Made by a program: the position numbers and the translations under genes. Positions 24,971 through 36,538 of a stretch of DNA of 64,000 nt are shown in pieces (position 1 is the stretch's first letter; every line of letters begins with the position of its first letter). The notes under the pieces were generated by a model. The model was not told where the DNA came from. It made no database searches and saw only the letters and a list, made by a program, of their open reading frames with translations. Source of the DNA: Erwinia persicina NBRC 102418 (lineage in GTDB: Bacteria > Pseudomonadota > Gammaproteobacteria > Enterobacterales > Enterobacteriaceae); assembly GCF_001571305.1 (NCBI RefSeq), contig NZ_BCTN01000019.1, positions 1 through 64,000 on the forward strand, in the 5' to 3' direction.

Positions 24971-26305
24971 CTACAGAAACAGACGATCGAGGGAGTCCTG
25001 CTGTCGCTGCTGATACAGCGCAAACTCATCAATAACCGGGCAGCCCAGCGCCTGCTCAAACGCTGCCTGGCTGGGGTTTCCACTGCTCACTCGCTGCGTG
25101 TCGCCGCCCAGATTAGACTGGAAAATACCGGCCGCACTGACCGGCAGGAAATCTTCGTAGATAATCGGTTCGGCAATCACCGCGCCCCGGGCGATCTGGC
25201 TCTCCAGATCCTCGCCCGGTGAGACGCCGTGCTGCGGATCGCGGCGGTAACGATAAAACGCCAGCTGCTGCTGACGCAGCTGGTCAGCGTCATCAGGGAA
25301 CGCGGCAAACACTGCGCTCAGGTGGCGCTGGTGGCTGGCGTTGTCGTCGTGTTTTTCGGCCGAGGCCTCACGCAGCAGCCGGTCGTACAGCTCCCGCCCT
25401 TTGCGCGTCAGCGCCACGCCGCGCTGCTCAATTTCGCCAAAGCGCGCGGTATGTGTGCCGGCCGTCTGGTCGGTAAAATCGATCGCCTCATTCAGCGCCT
25501 TGAAGCTTGTCTGACGCAGCAGGATCGGGCAGCGCCTGGCCGGTGGCCCTTCAATGGTTTCTTTCGGCGTAATGCCATACTCCGGCATCAGCTGCTGTAT
25601 GCGATCGATATCCAGCGTGCGCGGCGTCAGATGGTTGATATGCGGCCCGCGGAAGCACGCCACATCGGCAATCAGGCGATGCTGGGCCAGCAGGGCATGA
25701 TAGGTGCTGAGATCGACCGAAGCCTGATGATGCCAGCGGAAGGTGTCCAGCGCCTCCCGCACAAACTCATCCGCCTGTTCATCCGTCAGCCCCCCCTGCT
25801 GCTGATGTATTGCCAGCAGTTCGCGCAGGCGAGGAGTAAAAATATCGCGCCGGGCCAGCAACTCACTCACCCTGTCGCGCAGCGCCGGGTCCTCAATCAG
25901 CTCCAGCCGCAGCAGTGAGGTAAAGACCCGGAACGGGTTAACCTGTAATGAAGCCTCCGATACCGGACGGAACGCGGTGGAGTGTACCGGTACCCCGGCG
26001 GTGGAAAGATCGTAATAACCCACGGCGGACATCCCCATCACCGCAAACAGCTCGCGCAGGGTCGACAGCTCCTGCGCCGTCCCCACGCGGATAGCGCCGT
26101 GGCGCTCCACGCTCAGGCGGTTGACCTCCTGCGGCCACTGAGCGGCATCCAGCGCATCCGGGCTTTCTGCCAGTACCTGCTGATTTACCTCGCGCACCAG
26201 TTGCAGCAACGTGCCATATTGCGGAACTTCCTTCTGATACATCGCTGACATCGCTTTAGAGAAACGGTCGCGGATCTGGTCTTCGCTGATAAAACGGTGA
26301 CTCAT
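24971..26305 (-). CDS. ydcJ: HglS/YdcJ-type 2-oxoadipate dioxygenase/decarboxylase
   Basis: 444 residues from the ATG at 26305, which has AGGAG 8 nt upstream. It belongs to the DUF1338/VOC-like family to which E. coli YdcJ and Pseudomonas HglS belong; HglS is an Fe(II) enzyme that converts 2-oxoadipate to D-2-hydroxyglutarate in lysine catabolism. Family segments seen are the N-terminal VNRLSVERHGAIRVG with the conserved Arg-His pair, VGYYDLSTAGVPVHSTAFRP, CFRGPHINHLTPRTLDID with the His ligand region, and a C-terminal YEDFLPVSAAGIFQSNL. Other lysine-degradation genes are absent from the window, so the physiological substrate is inferred from family. Confidence 0.85.
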   Translation of the reverse strand: MSHRFISEDQIRDRFSKAMSAMYQKEVPQYGTLLQLVREVNQQVLAESPDALDAAQWPQEVNRLSVERHGAIRVGTAQELSTLRELFAVMGMSAVGYYDLSTAGVPVHSTAFRPVSEASLQVNPFRVFTSLLRLELIEDPALRDRVSELLARRDIFTPRLRELLAIHQQQGGLTDEQADEFVREALDTFRWHHQASVDLSTYHALLAQHRLIADVACFRGPHINHLTPRTLDIDRIQQLMPEYGITPKETIEGPPARRCPILLRQTSFKALNEAIDFTDQTAGTHTARFGEIEQRGVALTRKGRELYDRLLREASAEKHDDNASHQRHLSAVFAAFPDDADQLRQQQLAFYRYRRDPQHGVSPGEDLESQIARGAVIAEPIIYEDFLPVSAAGIFQSNLGGDTQRVSSGNPSQAAFEQALGCPVIDEFALYQQRQQDSLDRLFL

Positions 26306-26372
26306 TGCAGATCTCCTGAAAGGTGCTGTTGATGTTCCCACAGGGAGGATAGCCATGCCGGTGAAGGCTAAG

Positions 26373-26388
26373 TGTTAGTTTCATCACA
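26373..26388 (+). promoter_or_regulatory. Candidate CRP site
   Basis: TGTTA-GTTTCA-TCACA matches the CRP core TGTGA-N6-TCACA at 9 of 10 conserved positions. It lies in the divergent region between ydcJ and the carbohydrate-porin operon, about 107 bp before the antiterminator site, where catabolite control of a bgl-type operon would be expected. Confidence 0.45.
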
Positions 26389-26494
26389 GATTGTAAACTG
26401 AGAATGAAAATATCATTGCAGCCGCGTCGGCAACTGAGACAAAATCATTCTATTACGAAATATTTCAAAGTGAATTTTCGTTAACCGACACTCT

Positions 26495-26536
26495 GGATTG
26501 TTACTGTTTACCAGCCGACTGGTGACAGGCAAAACC
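26495..26536 (+). promoter_or_regulatory. BglG/LicT-type ribonucleic antiterminator (RAT) site
   Basis: The leader contains GGATTGTTACTG and, 19 nt on, CAGGCAAAACC. These are the two conserved arms of the RAT hairpin bound by BglG-family antiterminators, as in the E. coli bgl leader. Between them is an extra small hairpin ACCAG/CTGGT, making the apical part longer than usual. The 3' end overlaps the first arm of the terminator at 26533, as the mechanism needs: RAT formation excludes termination. No bglG-like gene is in the window, so the regulator must be elsewhere. Confidence 0.85.
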
Positions 26537-26592
26537 TGAAGCGTTTTTCTTACCCTGATTAAGCGGTAAGAAAAGCTATTCAGGTTTTTTTT
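26533..26592 (+). terminator. Conditional terminator in the porin leader
   Basis: Arms AACCTGAA and TTCAGGTT close a long hairpin that also pairs TTTTTCTTACC with GGTAAGAAAA, followed by nine T residues at 26585-26593. It stands about 200 nt before the porin start and overlaps the RAT site, so it is an attenuator, not the end of a gene. Confidence 0.85.
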
Positions 26593-26786
26593 TGCTTTGA
26601 GAAAAGTGTTTCGCAGAAATGAATAAGGAGAATGAAGAGAAAAGAAATAAAACGATAAAAATAACCCTCTGATTTAAAAGAGCGTCGTCTGCATTCGCAC
26701 CCGCTCTACATTTTATGCCCGTTAGCGGTAAGACTGGCAGGGAAACCGCATGTCTTTTATTTATCATGCCACACCTGGGAAGCTAA

Positions 26787-28373
<1,587 letters not shown>

Positions 28374-28408
28374 TCTGCCCCTGATGTGCTTAACCGATAA
28401 GGACGTAA

Positions 28409-29596
<1,188 letters not shown>

Positions 29597-29618
29597 TCCG
29601 GTCATATGGGAGAGATCG

Positions 29619-30035
29619 ATGTCATCACCACGTATTGGGGTCGGCGTACTTATTTTCCGTGACGGTAAGCTGTTACTGGGGAAACGCCGGGGCAGCCACG
29701 GTGCCGGCGACTGGTCGGCCCCCGGCGGGCATCTGGAGTTCGGGGAAACCCCACAGCAGTGTGCAGCACGTGAAGCGCTGGAAGAGTGCGGCATGGTGAC
29801 CGGCGACTGCATCGCCGGGCCATTTACCAACGATATTTTCCAGGCCGAACAGCAGCATTACGTCACGCTGTTTATGCTGGCGTATCACGCCAGCGGCACG
29901 CCGCAGCGCTGTGAGCCGGAAAAGTGTGAGGGCTGGCACTGGTGCGATCCGGCTGCGCTGCCGCAGCCGCTGTTCGCTCCGCTGAAATCGCTGCTGAAAC
30001 AGGTCGATCTGGTGGCCCTGAGTACACCGCCTTAA
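29619..30035 (+). CDS. NUDIX hydrolase
   Basis: 138 residues from the ATG at 29619, with GGGAGAG before it; the longer frame upstream overlaps the esterase gene. The NUDIX box GHLEFGET...REALEECGM (Gx5Ex7REUxEExGU) is complete at about residues 36-58, preceded by KRRGSHGAGDWSAPGG. The length and sequence resemble the MutT-like/ADP-ribose or nucleotide-triphosphate branch related to NUDT15/18-type enzymes. It begins 22 nt after the esterase stop, so is cotranscribed with it, though a functional link is not obvious. A bidirectional terminator follows. Confidence 0.88.
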   Translation: MSSPRIGVGVLIFRDGKLLLGKRRGSHGAGDWSAPGGHLEFGETPQQCAAREALEECGMVTGDCIAGPFTNDIFQAEQQHYVTLFMLAYHASGTPQRCEPEKCEGWHWCDPAALPQPLFAPLKSLLKQVDLVALSTPP

Positions 30036-30090
30036 CAGCCGTTTCCCCCGGTAAACCTTCCCCGTCGTTCCCGCGAGGGTCGGAACATCA

Positions 30091-30125
30091 AAAAAGCACC
30101 CGGCGGCAGCGCCCGGTGCTTTTTA
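30091..30125. terminator. Bidirectional-looking terminator
   Basis: AAAAGCACC / GGTGCTTTT 9-bp stem with GC-rich loop; A-run on the left and T-run on the right, so it could stop transcription in both directions. It ends the porin-esterase-NUDIX unit. Confidence 0.85.
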
Positions 30126-30220
30126 GTCTGTGCAGCGGTTAAAAAGCGTGCAAAATCAGTAGCGCACCGCGGGACGCCGTCGTACAGTGGATCACCTGCC
30201 CTTCTGCCCGTGAGAACCGA

Positions 30221-31000
30221 ATGAACCCGCTTGCCTCGCTGCTGAACCTGAGTGCTCACCCGATTACCGATGCCGCTTACACTGCACGCTGTCAGCAGGC
30301 GCTTGCCGCACAGGGTGCCCTGGTGCTGCGCGGTTTTTTAACCGCTGCCGCCCTGGCCGCCATTAAGCAGGAAGGCGAGGACAACCAGCATCTGGCCTTT
30401 TATGCCAGCAGCCGGCACAACGTCTATCTGCAAAAAACCGACGCGGCTTTTGCCGCCGACCATCCGCGTAACCGTCAGGTGATCTCATCGAAAGGCTGTA
30501 TTACCGATGAAGAGATCCCCGCCGACTCTGCCCTGCGCACCCTGTACGATTCGGCCGCCTTTAAAGCGTTTCTCTGCGGTGTACTGGATGAGCAGCAGCT
30601 GTTCCCCTATGCCGACCGCCTGTCGTCGATCAATCTGCACTACGCGCACACCGGCCAGGAGCTGGGCTGGCATTTTGATAACTCGTCGTTCGCCATCACG
30701 CTGCTGATCCAGAAGCCGCAGGCGGGCGGGGTTTTTGAATACGTCAGCCATCTGCGTAACGCCGAAGCGGGTGAGATGAACTACAGCGGCGTCGGGGCGG
30801 TGCTGGACGGCCAGCATCCGGTGGAAAAACTGGCGATTGAGCCGGGGGACCTGGTGCTGTTCCGCGGACGAAACGCCCTGCACCGGGTAACGCCAACGGA
30901 AGGGGATATCACCCGCATGCTGGTGGTGCTGGCCTACAACGCCCGCCCGGACATTGCGCTGTCAGAAAGCGCCCGCATGACCTTCTACGGGCGACTGTGA
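30221..31000 (+). CDS. 2-oxoglutarate/Fe(II)-dependent oxygenase, HalD/BesD-like family
   Basis: 259 residues. The jelly-roll iron site is complete: His151-x-Asp153 in LGWHFDNSSF, distal His221 in NALHRVTP, and Arg232 for 2-oxoglutarate in TRMLVVLAYN. The overall sequence resembles the family that includes the free-amino-acid halogenases BesD/HalD and ArpA-like proteins. Halogenases replace the Asp of the HxD motif by Gly; here Asp is kept, so hydroxylation of an amino acid or a similar small molecule is expected, not chlorination. It converges on and overlaps by 16 bp an M14-like peptidase gene that is cotranscribed with an amino-acid-type binding protein. Confidence 0.78.
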   Translation: MNPLASLLNLSAHPITDAAYTARCQQALAAQGALVLRGFLTAAALAAIKQEGEDNQHLAFYASSRHNVYLQKTDAAFAADHPRNRQVISSKGCITDEEIPADSALRTLYDSAAFKAFLCGVLDEQQLFPYADRLSSINLHYAHTGQELGWHFDNSSFAITLLIQKPQAGGVFEYVSHLRNAEAGEMNYSGVGAVLDGQHPVEKLAIEPGDLVLFRGRNALHRVTPTEGDITRMLVVLAYNARPDIALSESARMTFYGRL

Positions 31001-32100
31001 ACTGACTGCTGGAGTGCCTGCCAGCCGCGCTGGAAAATCTGTTGCGTGCGCAGTGCCGTCAGCGCCCGCCAGTCAGGATCAGCCGGGTAGAACCCCTCAA
31101 ACAGCTGCTGTTTCACCGCGCTGGCCTGCTCACTGTGCAGGTCTCCGTACAGATGCAGCCAGTGGTCGTCACGCACGCGGCGGTGCATTTCGCGGCCGTC
31201 ATACGTCCCGCACTCGACCACCAGCTGGATCAGGTCGGTTTCAGGCAGCTGGTCCAGCATAAACTGCGACAGGTAGCCCGTGGCCGTTGCGGTCACGCCG
31301 GTATCGCTCTCACCGTCTTCACCGGTTACGATCACCGTCAGCCACTCGCCAAACAGACGTTTCGCCTCATCGTGCGCCGGGTAGGGGTGGCCGGCTATTG
31401 CCAGCAGCATCGCATGGCCCCAGGCGCCGGCGCCGGTATGCAGGTCGAAGCTGATGATCCGCTGCGCCCTGTGCAGATGACGGGCGATAATCTGTTGCAG
31501 GATCTGCTGTGACCAGCTGGCCTCGCTGCCGCCGAAGAAAATCCCGTCTGGAAACTGATACTGTCCGGCCTCGACGATCCTTTTTACGCCACTCCAGCCC
31601 ACCCCGGCACACGCCAGGGCCATCTGTGCGTCGGCGGCTGCGCGCTCCGGCCCGTCAAGGTCGCGGCAGGTATAGATGCCGTGCAGCGCCGGATAAGCCA
31701 CGTTCTCCGGCACCCGGCTACGGAAATCAAGGAAGTTACGATTAAGGTCGATGTTGTCTTCATTGACGCGACGCAGGTGCGCCGTCCCCCACGGGTTAAT
31801 CAGATGAACCAGCACCAGCGCCACTGCCGGGGGCAGGGGATCGTCGGCCATCCCCTCCAGCCAGGCAATCTGGCTGTCGGAACCGTAGTAGCCCTCCACG
31901 CCGTGCGTGCCGGAGACGATCAGCATGACCTGCGACGCATCGGCTCGGCCGATCACCGCCACATCGGTAAAGAGCGCCTCGTCCTGCGGCCCGCGCAGCG
32001 GGTGCGGATAAGAGGTGATCGTGCCCCCCCGCTTTGCGGCCGCCCTGAGAAAGCGGTCGCGCTGGTGGCGAAAATCCGGCAACGTCGTCTTTTCCATCAT
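30985..32100 (-). CDS. M14-type metallopeptidase (DUF2817 family)
   Basis: 371 residues; the first of two adjacent ATGs (32100) is well placed behind GGAG. The zinc site of a carboxypeptidase-like fold is visible: HGVEG (His-x-x-Glu) near residue 66 and a later His in SFDLHTGAGAWG; the LNRNFLDF stretch is typical. The DUF2817 branch is annotated as M14 or succinylglutamate-desuccinylase-like peptidase/amidase. It begins 3 nt after the stop of the binding-protein gene, so is translated from the same mRNA, suggesting that it trims a peptide or acylated amino acid linked to the ligand. No signal peptide, so it acts in the cytoplasm. Confidence 0.75.
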   Translation of the reverse strand: MMEKTTLPDFRHQRDRFLRAAAKRGGTITSYPHPLRGPQDEALFTDVAVIGRADASQVMLIVSGTHGVEGYYGSDSQIAWLEGMADDPLPPAVALVLVHLINPWGTAHLRRVNEDNIDLNRNFLDFRSRVPENVAYPALHGIYTCRDLDGPERAAADAQMALACAGVGWSGVKRIVEAGQYQFPDGIFFGGSEASWSQQILQQIIARHLHRAQRIISFDLHTGAGAWGHAMLLAIAGHPYPAHDEAKRLFGEWLTVIVTGEDGESDTGVTATATGYLSQFMLDQLPETDLIQLVVECGTYDGREMHRRVRDDHWLHLYGDLHSEQASAVKQQLFEGFYPADPDWRALTALRTQQIFQRGWQALQQSVHSRP

Positions 32101-32103
32101 GGC

Positions 32104-32883
32104 CTACTCCGGGCGGTGATAAACATCAAAGCTGAAGTATTGTTTCGCCAGCCTGTCGTAGGTGCCGTTTTTATGCAGTTCTGCCATCGCCTCGTTAATT
32201 CTGGCGATGCGGGCACCGTCGTCTTTACGCAGGCCAATTCCCACGCCTTCGCCGAAGTATTTCGGGTCATACAGCGGTTTTCCGGCAATGTGATACTCCG
32301 CCCCCTGAGGCGTTTTCAGGAAACCGGATTCTGCGGCGGCCGCATTGGTAAAGGTGGCATCCAGACGGCCTGAGGCCAGATCCGGGTAAATTTCTGACTG
32401 GTTGGGATAACTCACGACCTGAACGCCCTGACTGCCCCACATGGTCTGGGCGAAGCCTTCCTGGGTTGTCCCCTGCGCCACGCCGATGGTTTTGCCCTTC
32501 AGTGAGGCCAGTTCCGGCAGCAGCTTGCTGTCTTTACGCGTCAGCAGGGCGCTGGGCGTGTTGTAAAGCATATCGGTGAAGGCGACCTGCTGGCGGCGCT
32601 TATCGGTCATGGCCATCGCGGAGAGGATGGCATCAAACTTGCGGGCGTGTAACGCCGGGATGATACCGTCATAGCCGGTTTGCACCCAGACGCATTTCAC
32701 CTGCATCTGCTGGCAGATGGCGTTGCCCATATCAATATCAAATCCCTGAAGTGAGCCGTCGGCGGCTTTGGATTCAAACGGGGGAAACGTCGGGTCAACG
32801 CCAAAACGCAGCTCGTCTGCCGCCAGGGCGGAGACGCTAAACCCCGCCAGTAATGCCAGCGCGGTCAGGGACAATTTTTTCAT
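32104..32883 (-). CDS. Periplasmic amino-acid-binding protein (ArgT/HisJ-like)
   Basis: 259 residues with a Sec signal peptide (LTALALLAGFSVSALA). It has the type-II solute-binding fold of the polar-amino-acid ABC family: LRFGVDPTFPPFESK, LQGFDIDMGNAIC, VQTGYDGIIPALHARKFDAILSAMAMTDKR, KGKTIGVAQGTT, and YFGEGVGIGLRK. The relatives bind basic amino acids such as arginine or lysine. No permease or ATPase gene lies nearby, so it may share another transporter's membrane part. Its partner downstream is the M14-like peptidase, separated by only 3 nt. Confidence 0.88.
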   Translation of the reverse strand: MKKLSLTALALLAGFSVSALAADELRFGVDPTFPPFESKAADGSLQGFDIDMGNAICQQMQVKCVWVQTGYDGIIPALHARKFDAILSAMAMTDKRRQQVAFTDMLYNTPSALLTRKDSKLLPELASLKGKTIGVAQGTTQEGFAQTMWGSQGVQVVSYPNQSEIYPDLASGRLDATFTNAAAAESGFLKTPQGAEYHIAGKPLYDPKYFGEGVGIGLRKDDGARIARINEAMAELHKNGTYDRLAKQYFSFDVYHRPE

Positions 32884-33043
32884 CTCAGGTTCTCCGAATC
32901 ATCATGCGGGTTAACGTCCAGTAATAGCATGATTTTTCATGGAGAAATAAAGCTTTTGTCTTATGGCTGGCGGGCGCAGATAAGCCCCGTTGATAATGCA
33001 GAGTCTGATCTCAGAGGTGGCCGGGCGGCCACCTCCAGGGGGA

Positions 33044-34654
33044 TTAACGCGGCGGGTACATTTCCAGCAGGCGGCGCGTCACACCGTTAGTCCAGCCGAA
33101 GCCATCCTGCAGCGGGTACTCACCCCCACCGCCAAGCAGAGCGGCATCACCGCTGATGTTATATTTTTCCACCAGCTTATGGTGCTGCTGCCAGGTGCTG
33201 TCGACCGTATTCAGCCAGCGCCGGGCGATCTCCTGCGCCAGCCGTTCATCGCCGTAACTGTTAAAGCCTTTGACCGCCAGCCACTGCATCGGTGCCCAGC
33301 CGTTCGGGCTGTCCCACTGCTCACCGGTCACTTCCATCGTGCAGAGCATGCCGCCCGGCGCAAGAAGGTAGTCACGCACGGCTTTTGCCGTCCGCGTGGC
33401 CTGATCCAGACTAGCCATACCGACATACACCGGAGTGACCGCGGCGGCGCTGAACAGGGCTTTCTCCCCTTCCCGCCAGTTGTAATCGCGGTACAGGCCA
33501 GTTTCCTCTTCCCACAGATACTTATCGACCACCTCACGGCGGCGCAGCGCCAGCTGCTGGAAGCGGTCAGCAACCTCCTGCTCCCCTTTGCTCGCCGACA
33601 GACGGGCAATGGTGGTTTCCAGCTTGTAGAGGAACGCATTCAGGTCGATCGGCACGATGCTGGTGGTCTGGATACTCTCCAGACGGCCAGGCTCGGCCAG
33701 CCAGCGGGAAGTGAAGTCCCAGCCGGAGGCGGCCCCGGCACGCAGGTCGCGATACACTTCGCTCGACGGGCGCGCTGAGCGGCGCGCGGTTTCCACGTCT
33801 TCCAGGTACGACTCGTCACGCGGCGTGTCGCGGTCATCCCAGTAGCGGTTAAGCACCGATCCGTCGGGCAGCATCACCACGTGTCGGTACGCCTGGTTGG
33901 GGGAGAGTTCTTCCTGCCCGTCCATCCAGAATGCATATTCACTTTTCAGCTGCGGCAGGTAGTGCTGCGCTTCATGAATATCATTCTTCTCAAACAGCTC
34001 GACCATCATCGCAAACACGGGCGGCTGTGAGCGGCTGAGGTAATACGTCCGGTTACCGTTGGGGATATGCCCGTACTTATCGATCATCCAGGCAAAGTTG
34101 TCGGCCATATTTCGCATCAGATCACAGCGGCCTGCGGAGGCAAAGCCCAGCATGCTGAAGTAGGAGTCCCAGTAATAAGTTTCACCAAACCGGCCCCCCG
34201 GCACCACATAGGGTTTGGGCAGCGGCAGCAGCGATGAAAACTCGCAGTGCTTTTCCGGCTGACGGGTTAATACCGGCCACAGCGCATCAATATGCTGCTC
34301 AATGCTGTTATTTGGATCGGCGACATAGCGGCTGTCGTGAATGTGCGGCAGCTCGAAGTTTTCCAGCACAAATTCCAGCAGGTTAAAATCGTCCCGCTCG
34401 CGGGCCAGGTAATAACGAAACAGAATGCGCTCCGGCTCGAATCTGGGCGCGCAGTCGGCAAAGATTTTACTGTCGGAAAAAATACGCGACATCTGCACGG
34501 CCTCAAACAGTTCCTGATAACGGTCTGATGGCGTGAGAATGTCCGGCGCAGGCAGGCCGCGGATAGGCTCCGGCTGTGGCTCAACCGCCGATTCCGGGCC
34601 AGCCTCATAATCGAGATACCAGGCTTCATTCTCAGCAAGGTTAATGTCAATCAT
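33044..34654 (-). CDS. treF: Cytoplasmic trehalase TreF (GH37)
   Basis: 536 residues from the ATG at 34654. It hydrolyses trehalose to two glucose. GH37 signatures are present: [30 protein letters not shown], the catalytic Asp region [28 protein letters not shown], and the C-terminal [18 protein letters not shown] with the catalytic Glu nearby. There is no signal peptide, and the sequence follows E. coli TreF closely. The start is uncertain: an excellent ribosome site (AGGAGG, 34684-34689) has no ATG, GTG or TTG at normal spacing but is followed at 5 nt by an in-frame ATC (34678), eight codons before the ATG. E. coli TreF also begins upstream of the matching methionine. Confidence 0.95.
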   Translation of the reverse strand: MIDINLAENEAWYLDYEAGPESAVEPQPEPIRGLPAPDILTPSDRYQELFEAVQMSRIFSDSKIFADCAPRFEPERILFRYYLARERDDFNLLEFVLENFELPHIHDSRYVADPNNSIEQHIDALWPVLTRQPEKHCEFSSLLPLPKPYVVPGGRFGETYYWDSYFSMLGFASAGRCDLMRNMADNFAWMIDKYGHIPNGNRTYYLSRSQPPVFAMMVELFEKNDIHEAQHYLPQLKSEYAFWMDGQEELSPNQAYRHVVMLPDGSVLNRYWDDRDTPRDESYLEDVETARRSARPSSEVYRDLRAGAASGWDFTSRWLAEPGRLESIQTTSIVPIDLNAFLYKLETTIARLSASKGEQEVADRFQQLALRRREVVDKYLWEEETGLYRDYNWREGEKALFSAAAVTPVYVGMASLDQATRTAKAVRDYLLAPGGMLCTMEVTGEQWDSPNGWAPMQWLAVKGFNSYGDERLAQEIARRWLNTVDSTWQQHHKLVEKYNISGDAALLGGGGEYPLQDGFGWTNGVTRRLLEMYPPR

Positions 34655-35355
34655 CGCTTCGTTTTGGTTAAAAGTGATAAGAACCTCCTGATGCCGAAAA
34701 TACATGGGCAAAGTCGTCTGGTGGAAAAAATATTTTTTGAGAATAAGGGGCTTATTATAGTACCCCAGTCTCAACGTGCAACCCGATGTTTCTATTACGC
34801 TTAATGACTGAATATTTCAAAAAATAAACAACCCGAAATATAAGCCCAATTTACTGACATAAATAAAAATACAGGAAGTGATGCCGACAGAATAAACCGC
34901 GACTCTGTATAAATAAAACGATTATTTTATTAATGCATTACAGCATCTTAGACTGAATGCTAAGAAAAAAGCTCACCGCCGCGTTATTGTCATTTTTATT
35001 CGGCATTCTTCAGGGCTATCAATCTGTTAGCCAGCTTCAGGGGGTGACGGACGGCTGTCAGAGGGAATGGCAGGGAAAAAGCCCTGCTGCTGCAGAACCA
35101 GAAAAGGGGAAGAAAGAGGCCGCTGCGCCCTGATTCAGACAATACTGAGACCGCATCAGGCATTTTTACCGCCGGGGATCGCCAATAAAACCGTCCGGTT
35201 GAGAACGCGGGGGACGATGCCAGGATCCGCAGGAATATTTACCCACTGTGATTTACTTCTCACTGTCGGGAAAATAAACTACGTCGCGTTCGTGACTCAA
35301 CGAACCGAATCAAACAGATTCCCCTCAGGCTGAGGGGAAGCAGAAAGGATGATGT
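34655..35355. other. Large divergent intergenic region, treF to lysE-type gene
   Basis: About 700 bp. It contains the treF leader and promoter, an A+T-rich stretch (34800-35000), and, directly before the LysE-type gene, a perfect hairpin at 35319-35339 (arms TTCCCCTCAG and CTGAGGGGAA) without a T-run. An 88-codon plus-strand frame (35067-35333) has no ribosome site or recognisable family and is not called. Confidence 0.55.
34754..34781 (-). promoter_or_regulatory. Sigma-70-type promoter of treF
   Basis: Minus strand TTGCAC (34776-34781), 16-bp spacer, TATAAT (34754-34759), a near-consensus pair about 100 bp before the treF start. Confidence 0.65.
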
Positions 35356-35982
35356 ATGACGCTTCAACTCTGGCTGGCTTATACCGGCGTGATTGCCGCT
35401 CTGATTGCCATACCCGGCCCGTCGGCCCTGATCAGTATGACCCACGGCCTGCGCTACGGTCGCAAACAGGCCCTGGCAACGGTGACCGGTGGCGTACTGG
35501 CCGCGATGATGCTGATGACGGCCTCCGCGCTTGGCCTGGGGGCAATCCTTGCCGCCTCGACCACCGCCTTTACCGTCCTGAAAGTGGTCGGTGCCGCCTA
35601 CCTGATCTGGCTGGGGATCGCCGCCTGGCGAGATAACAGCGAACCCACCGCCGTGAATACCGTGGACGCCGGAGACACGCCCGGAGCCTGGCGCCTGTTC
35701 CGTAAAGGCTTTACGGTCGGTATCAGCAACCCGAAAGATCTGCTGTTCTTCGCGGCGCTGTTCCCGAACTTTGTCGATGCCAGCCAGCCGCACGCCATGC
35801 AGTTTGCCACGCTGGCCATCACCTGGGCAGTCCTGGATCTCAGCATTATGTTCAGCTACGCCTGTGCCGGACGCCGCCTGTCGGGCGTCTTCTCTAATGC
35901 CCGCCGCCTGCGCATTCTGAACCGCTCCACCGGCAGCCTGTTTGTCTTCGCCGGCGGTGCGCTGGCGGTGTCAGCTAAATAA
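35356..35982 (+). CDS. LysE/RhtB-family amino-acid exporter
   Basis: 208 residues with five to six membrane helices. The family's opening PGPSALISMTHGLRYGRKQAL with the conserved PGP-x(3) and GLRYG, the middle YLIWLGIAAWRD and the late GISNPKDLLFFAALFPNFVD are clear. Members export amino acids such as threonine, homoserine, lysine or related toxic analogues by proton antiport. AGGA stands 6 nt before the ATG at 35356; an ATG 4 nt earlier is out of frame. It converges with the LeuD-like gene, with only a few bases between stops. Confidence 0.9.
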   Translation: MTLQLWLAYTGVIAALIAIPGPSALISMTHGLRYGRKQALATVTGGVLAAMMLMTASALGLGAILAASTTAFTVLKVVGAAYLIWLGIAAWRDNSEPTAVNTVDAGDTPGAWRLFRKGFTVGISNPKDLLFFAALFPNFVDASQPHAMQFATLAITWAVLDLSIMFSYACAGRRLSGVFSNARRLRILNRSTGSLFVFAGGALAVSAK

Positions 35983-35983
35983 G

Positions 35984-36538
35984 TTATCCGCCCTGGCTTA
36001 TGCGCCCGCTGGCGCGCGCATAAGCAAACAGCCCTCCGGCCTCGATAATCCTCGCCAGCTCGCCCACCGGGTCGGTCTTCAGTATTTCCCCCGTTTCCAG
36101 CAGTGTGACCGTCTGGCTGCGGGGATCTATCTTCACAAAATCCCCGGTACGCAGCCGCTGATGCAGTGCGCCAGAGCAGATCACCGGCAGCAGTTCCCCG
36201 GTCGCCACGCAGTTGCGGAAAAAAATACGCGCAAATGATGGGGCCAGCACCGCTTTTACCCCGGATGCCCCCAGCGCCATCACAGCATGCTCCCGCGAGG
36301 AACCGCAGCCAAAGTTTTTACCCGCCACAATAATCGGGTAAGCCGCACGTCCGCTGCCAGCATCAATAAACGGCAGTGCCCCTTCCGGCAAACCACACAT
36401 CGCCAGGGAAGCCAGCTGGGCGTAACCCTCCGGCAGGGAAGGATTCACCTTGAGATACTCTGCAGTGAGGATTTGGTCAGTATCAATGTTGTCGCCCAGC
36501 ACATATACCGCGCCGCTGATGATCGGTTCCATACTCAT
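35984..36538 (-). CDS. Isopropylmalate/homoaconitate-type dehydratase small subunit
   Basis: 184 residues. It carries the swivel-domain fold of LeuD-like subunits: [14 protein letters not shown], the substrate-specificity loop region, [47 protein letters not shown]. The short form with this spacing is the archaeal/bacterial LeuD2 or DmdB type, distinct from the classical leuD of the leucine operon. Its ATG overlaps the large-subunit stop by 4 nt (minus strand, large subunit first). The substrate, a branched malate or citrate analogue, is not known. Confidence 0.85.
   Translation of the reverse strand: MSMEPIISGAVYVLGDNIDTDQILTAEYLKVNPSLPEGYAQLASLAMCGLPEGALPFIDAGSGRAAYPIIVAGKNFGCGSSREHAVMALGASGVKAVLAPSFARIFFRNCVATGELLPVICSGALHQRLRTGDFVKIDPRSQTVTLLETGEILKTDPVGELARIIEAGGLFAYARASGRISQGG

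Noticed and set aside
26576-26767. 63-codon minus-strand frame in the porin leader
   Set aside because: It is antisense to the attenuator and A+T-rich leader, with no ribosome site.
30221-31000. Oxygenase as an amino-acid halogenase
   Set aside because: Halogenases of this family have Gly in place of the iron-binding Asp; here His-x-Asp is intact, so a hydroxylase is more likely.
32990-33778. 262-codon plus-strand frame across treF
   Set aside because: Antisense shadow of the well-conserved trehalase.
35319-35339. Perfect hairpin before the LysE-type gene as a terminator
   Set aside because: No T-run follows, and it lies just before the ribosome site; kept only as a leader structure.
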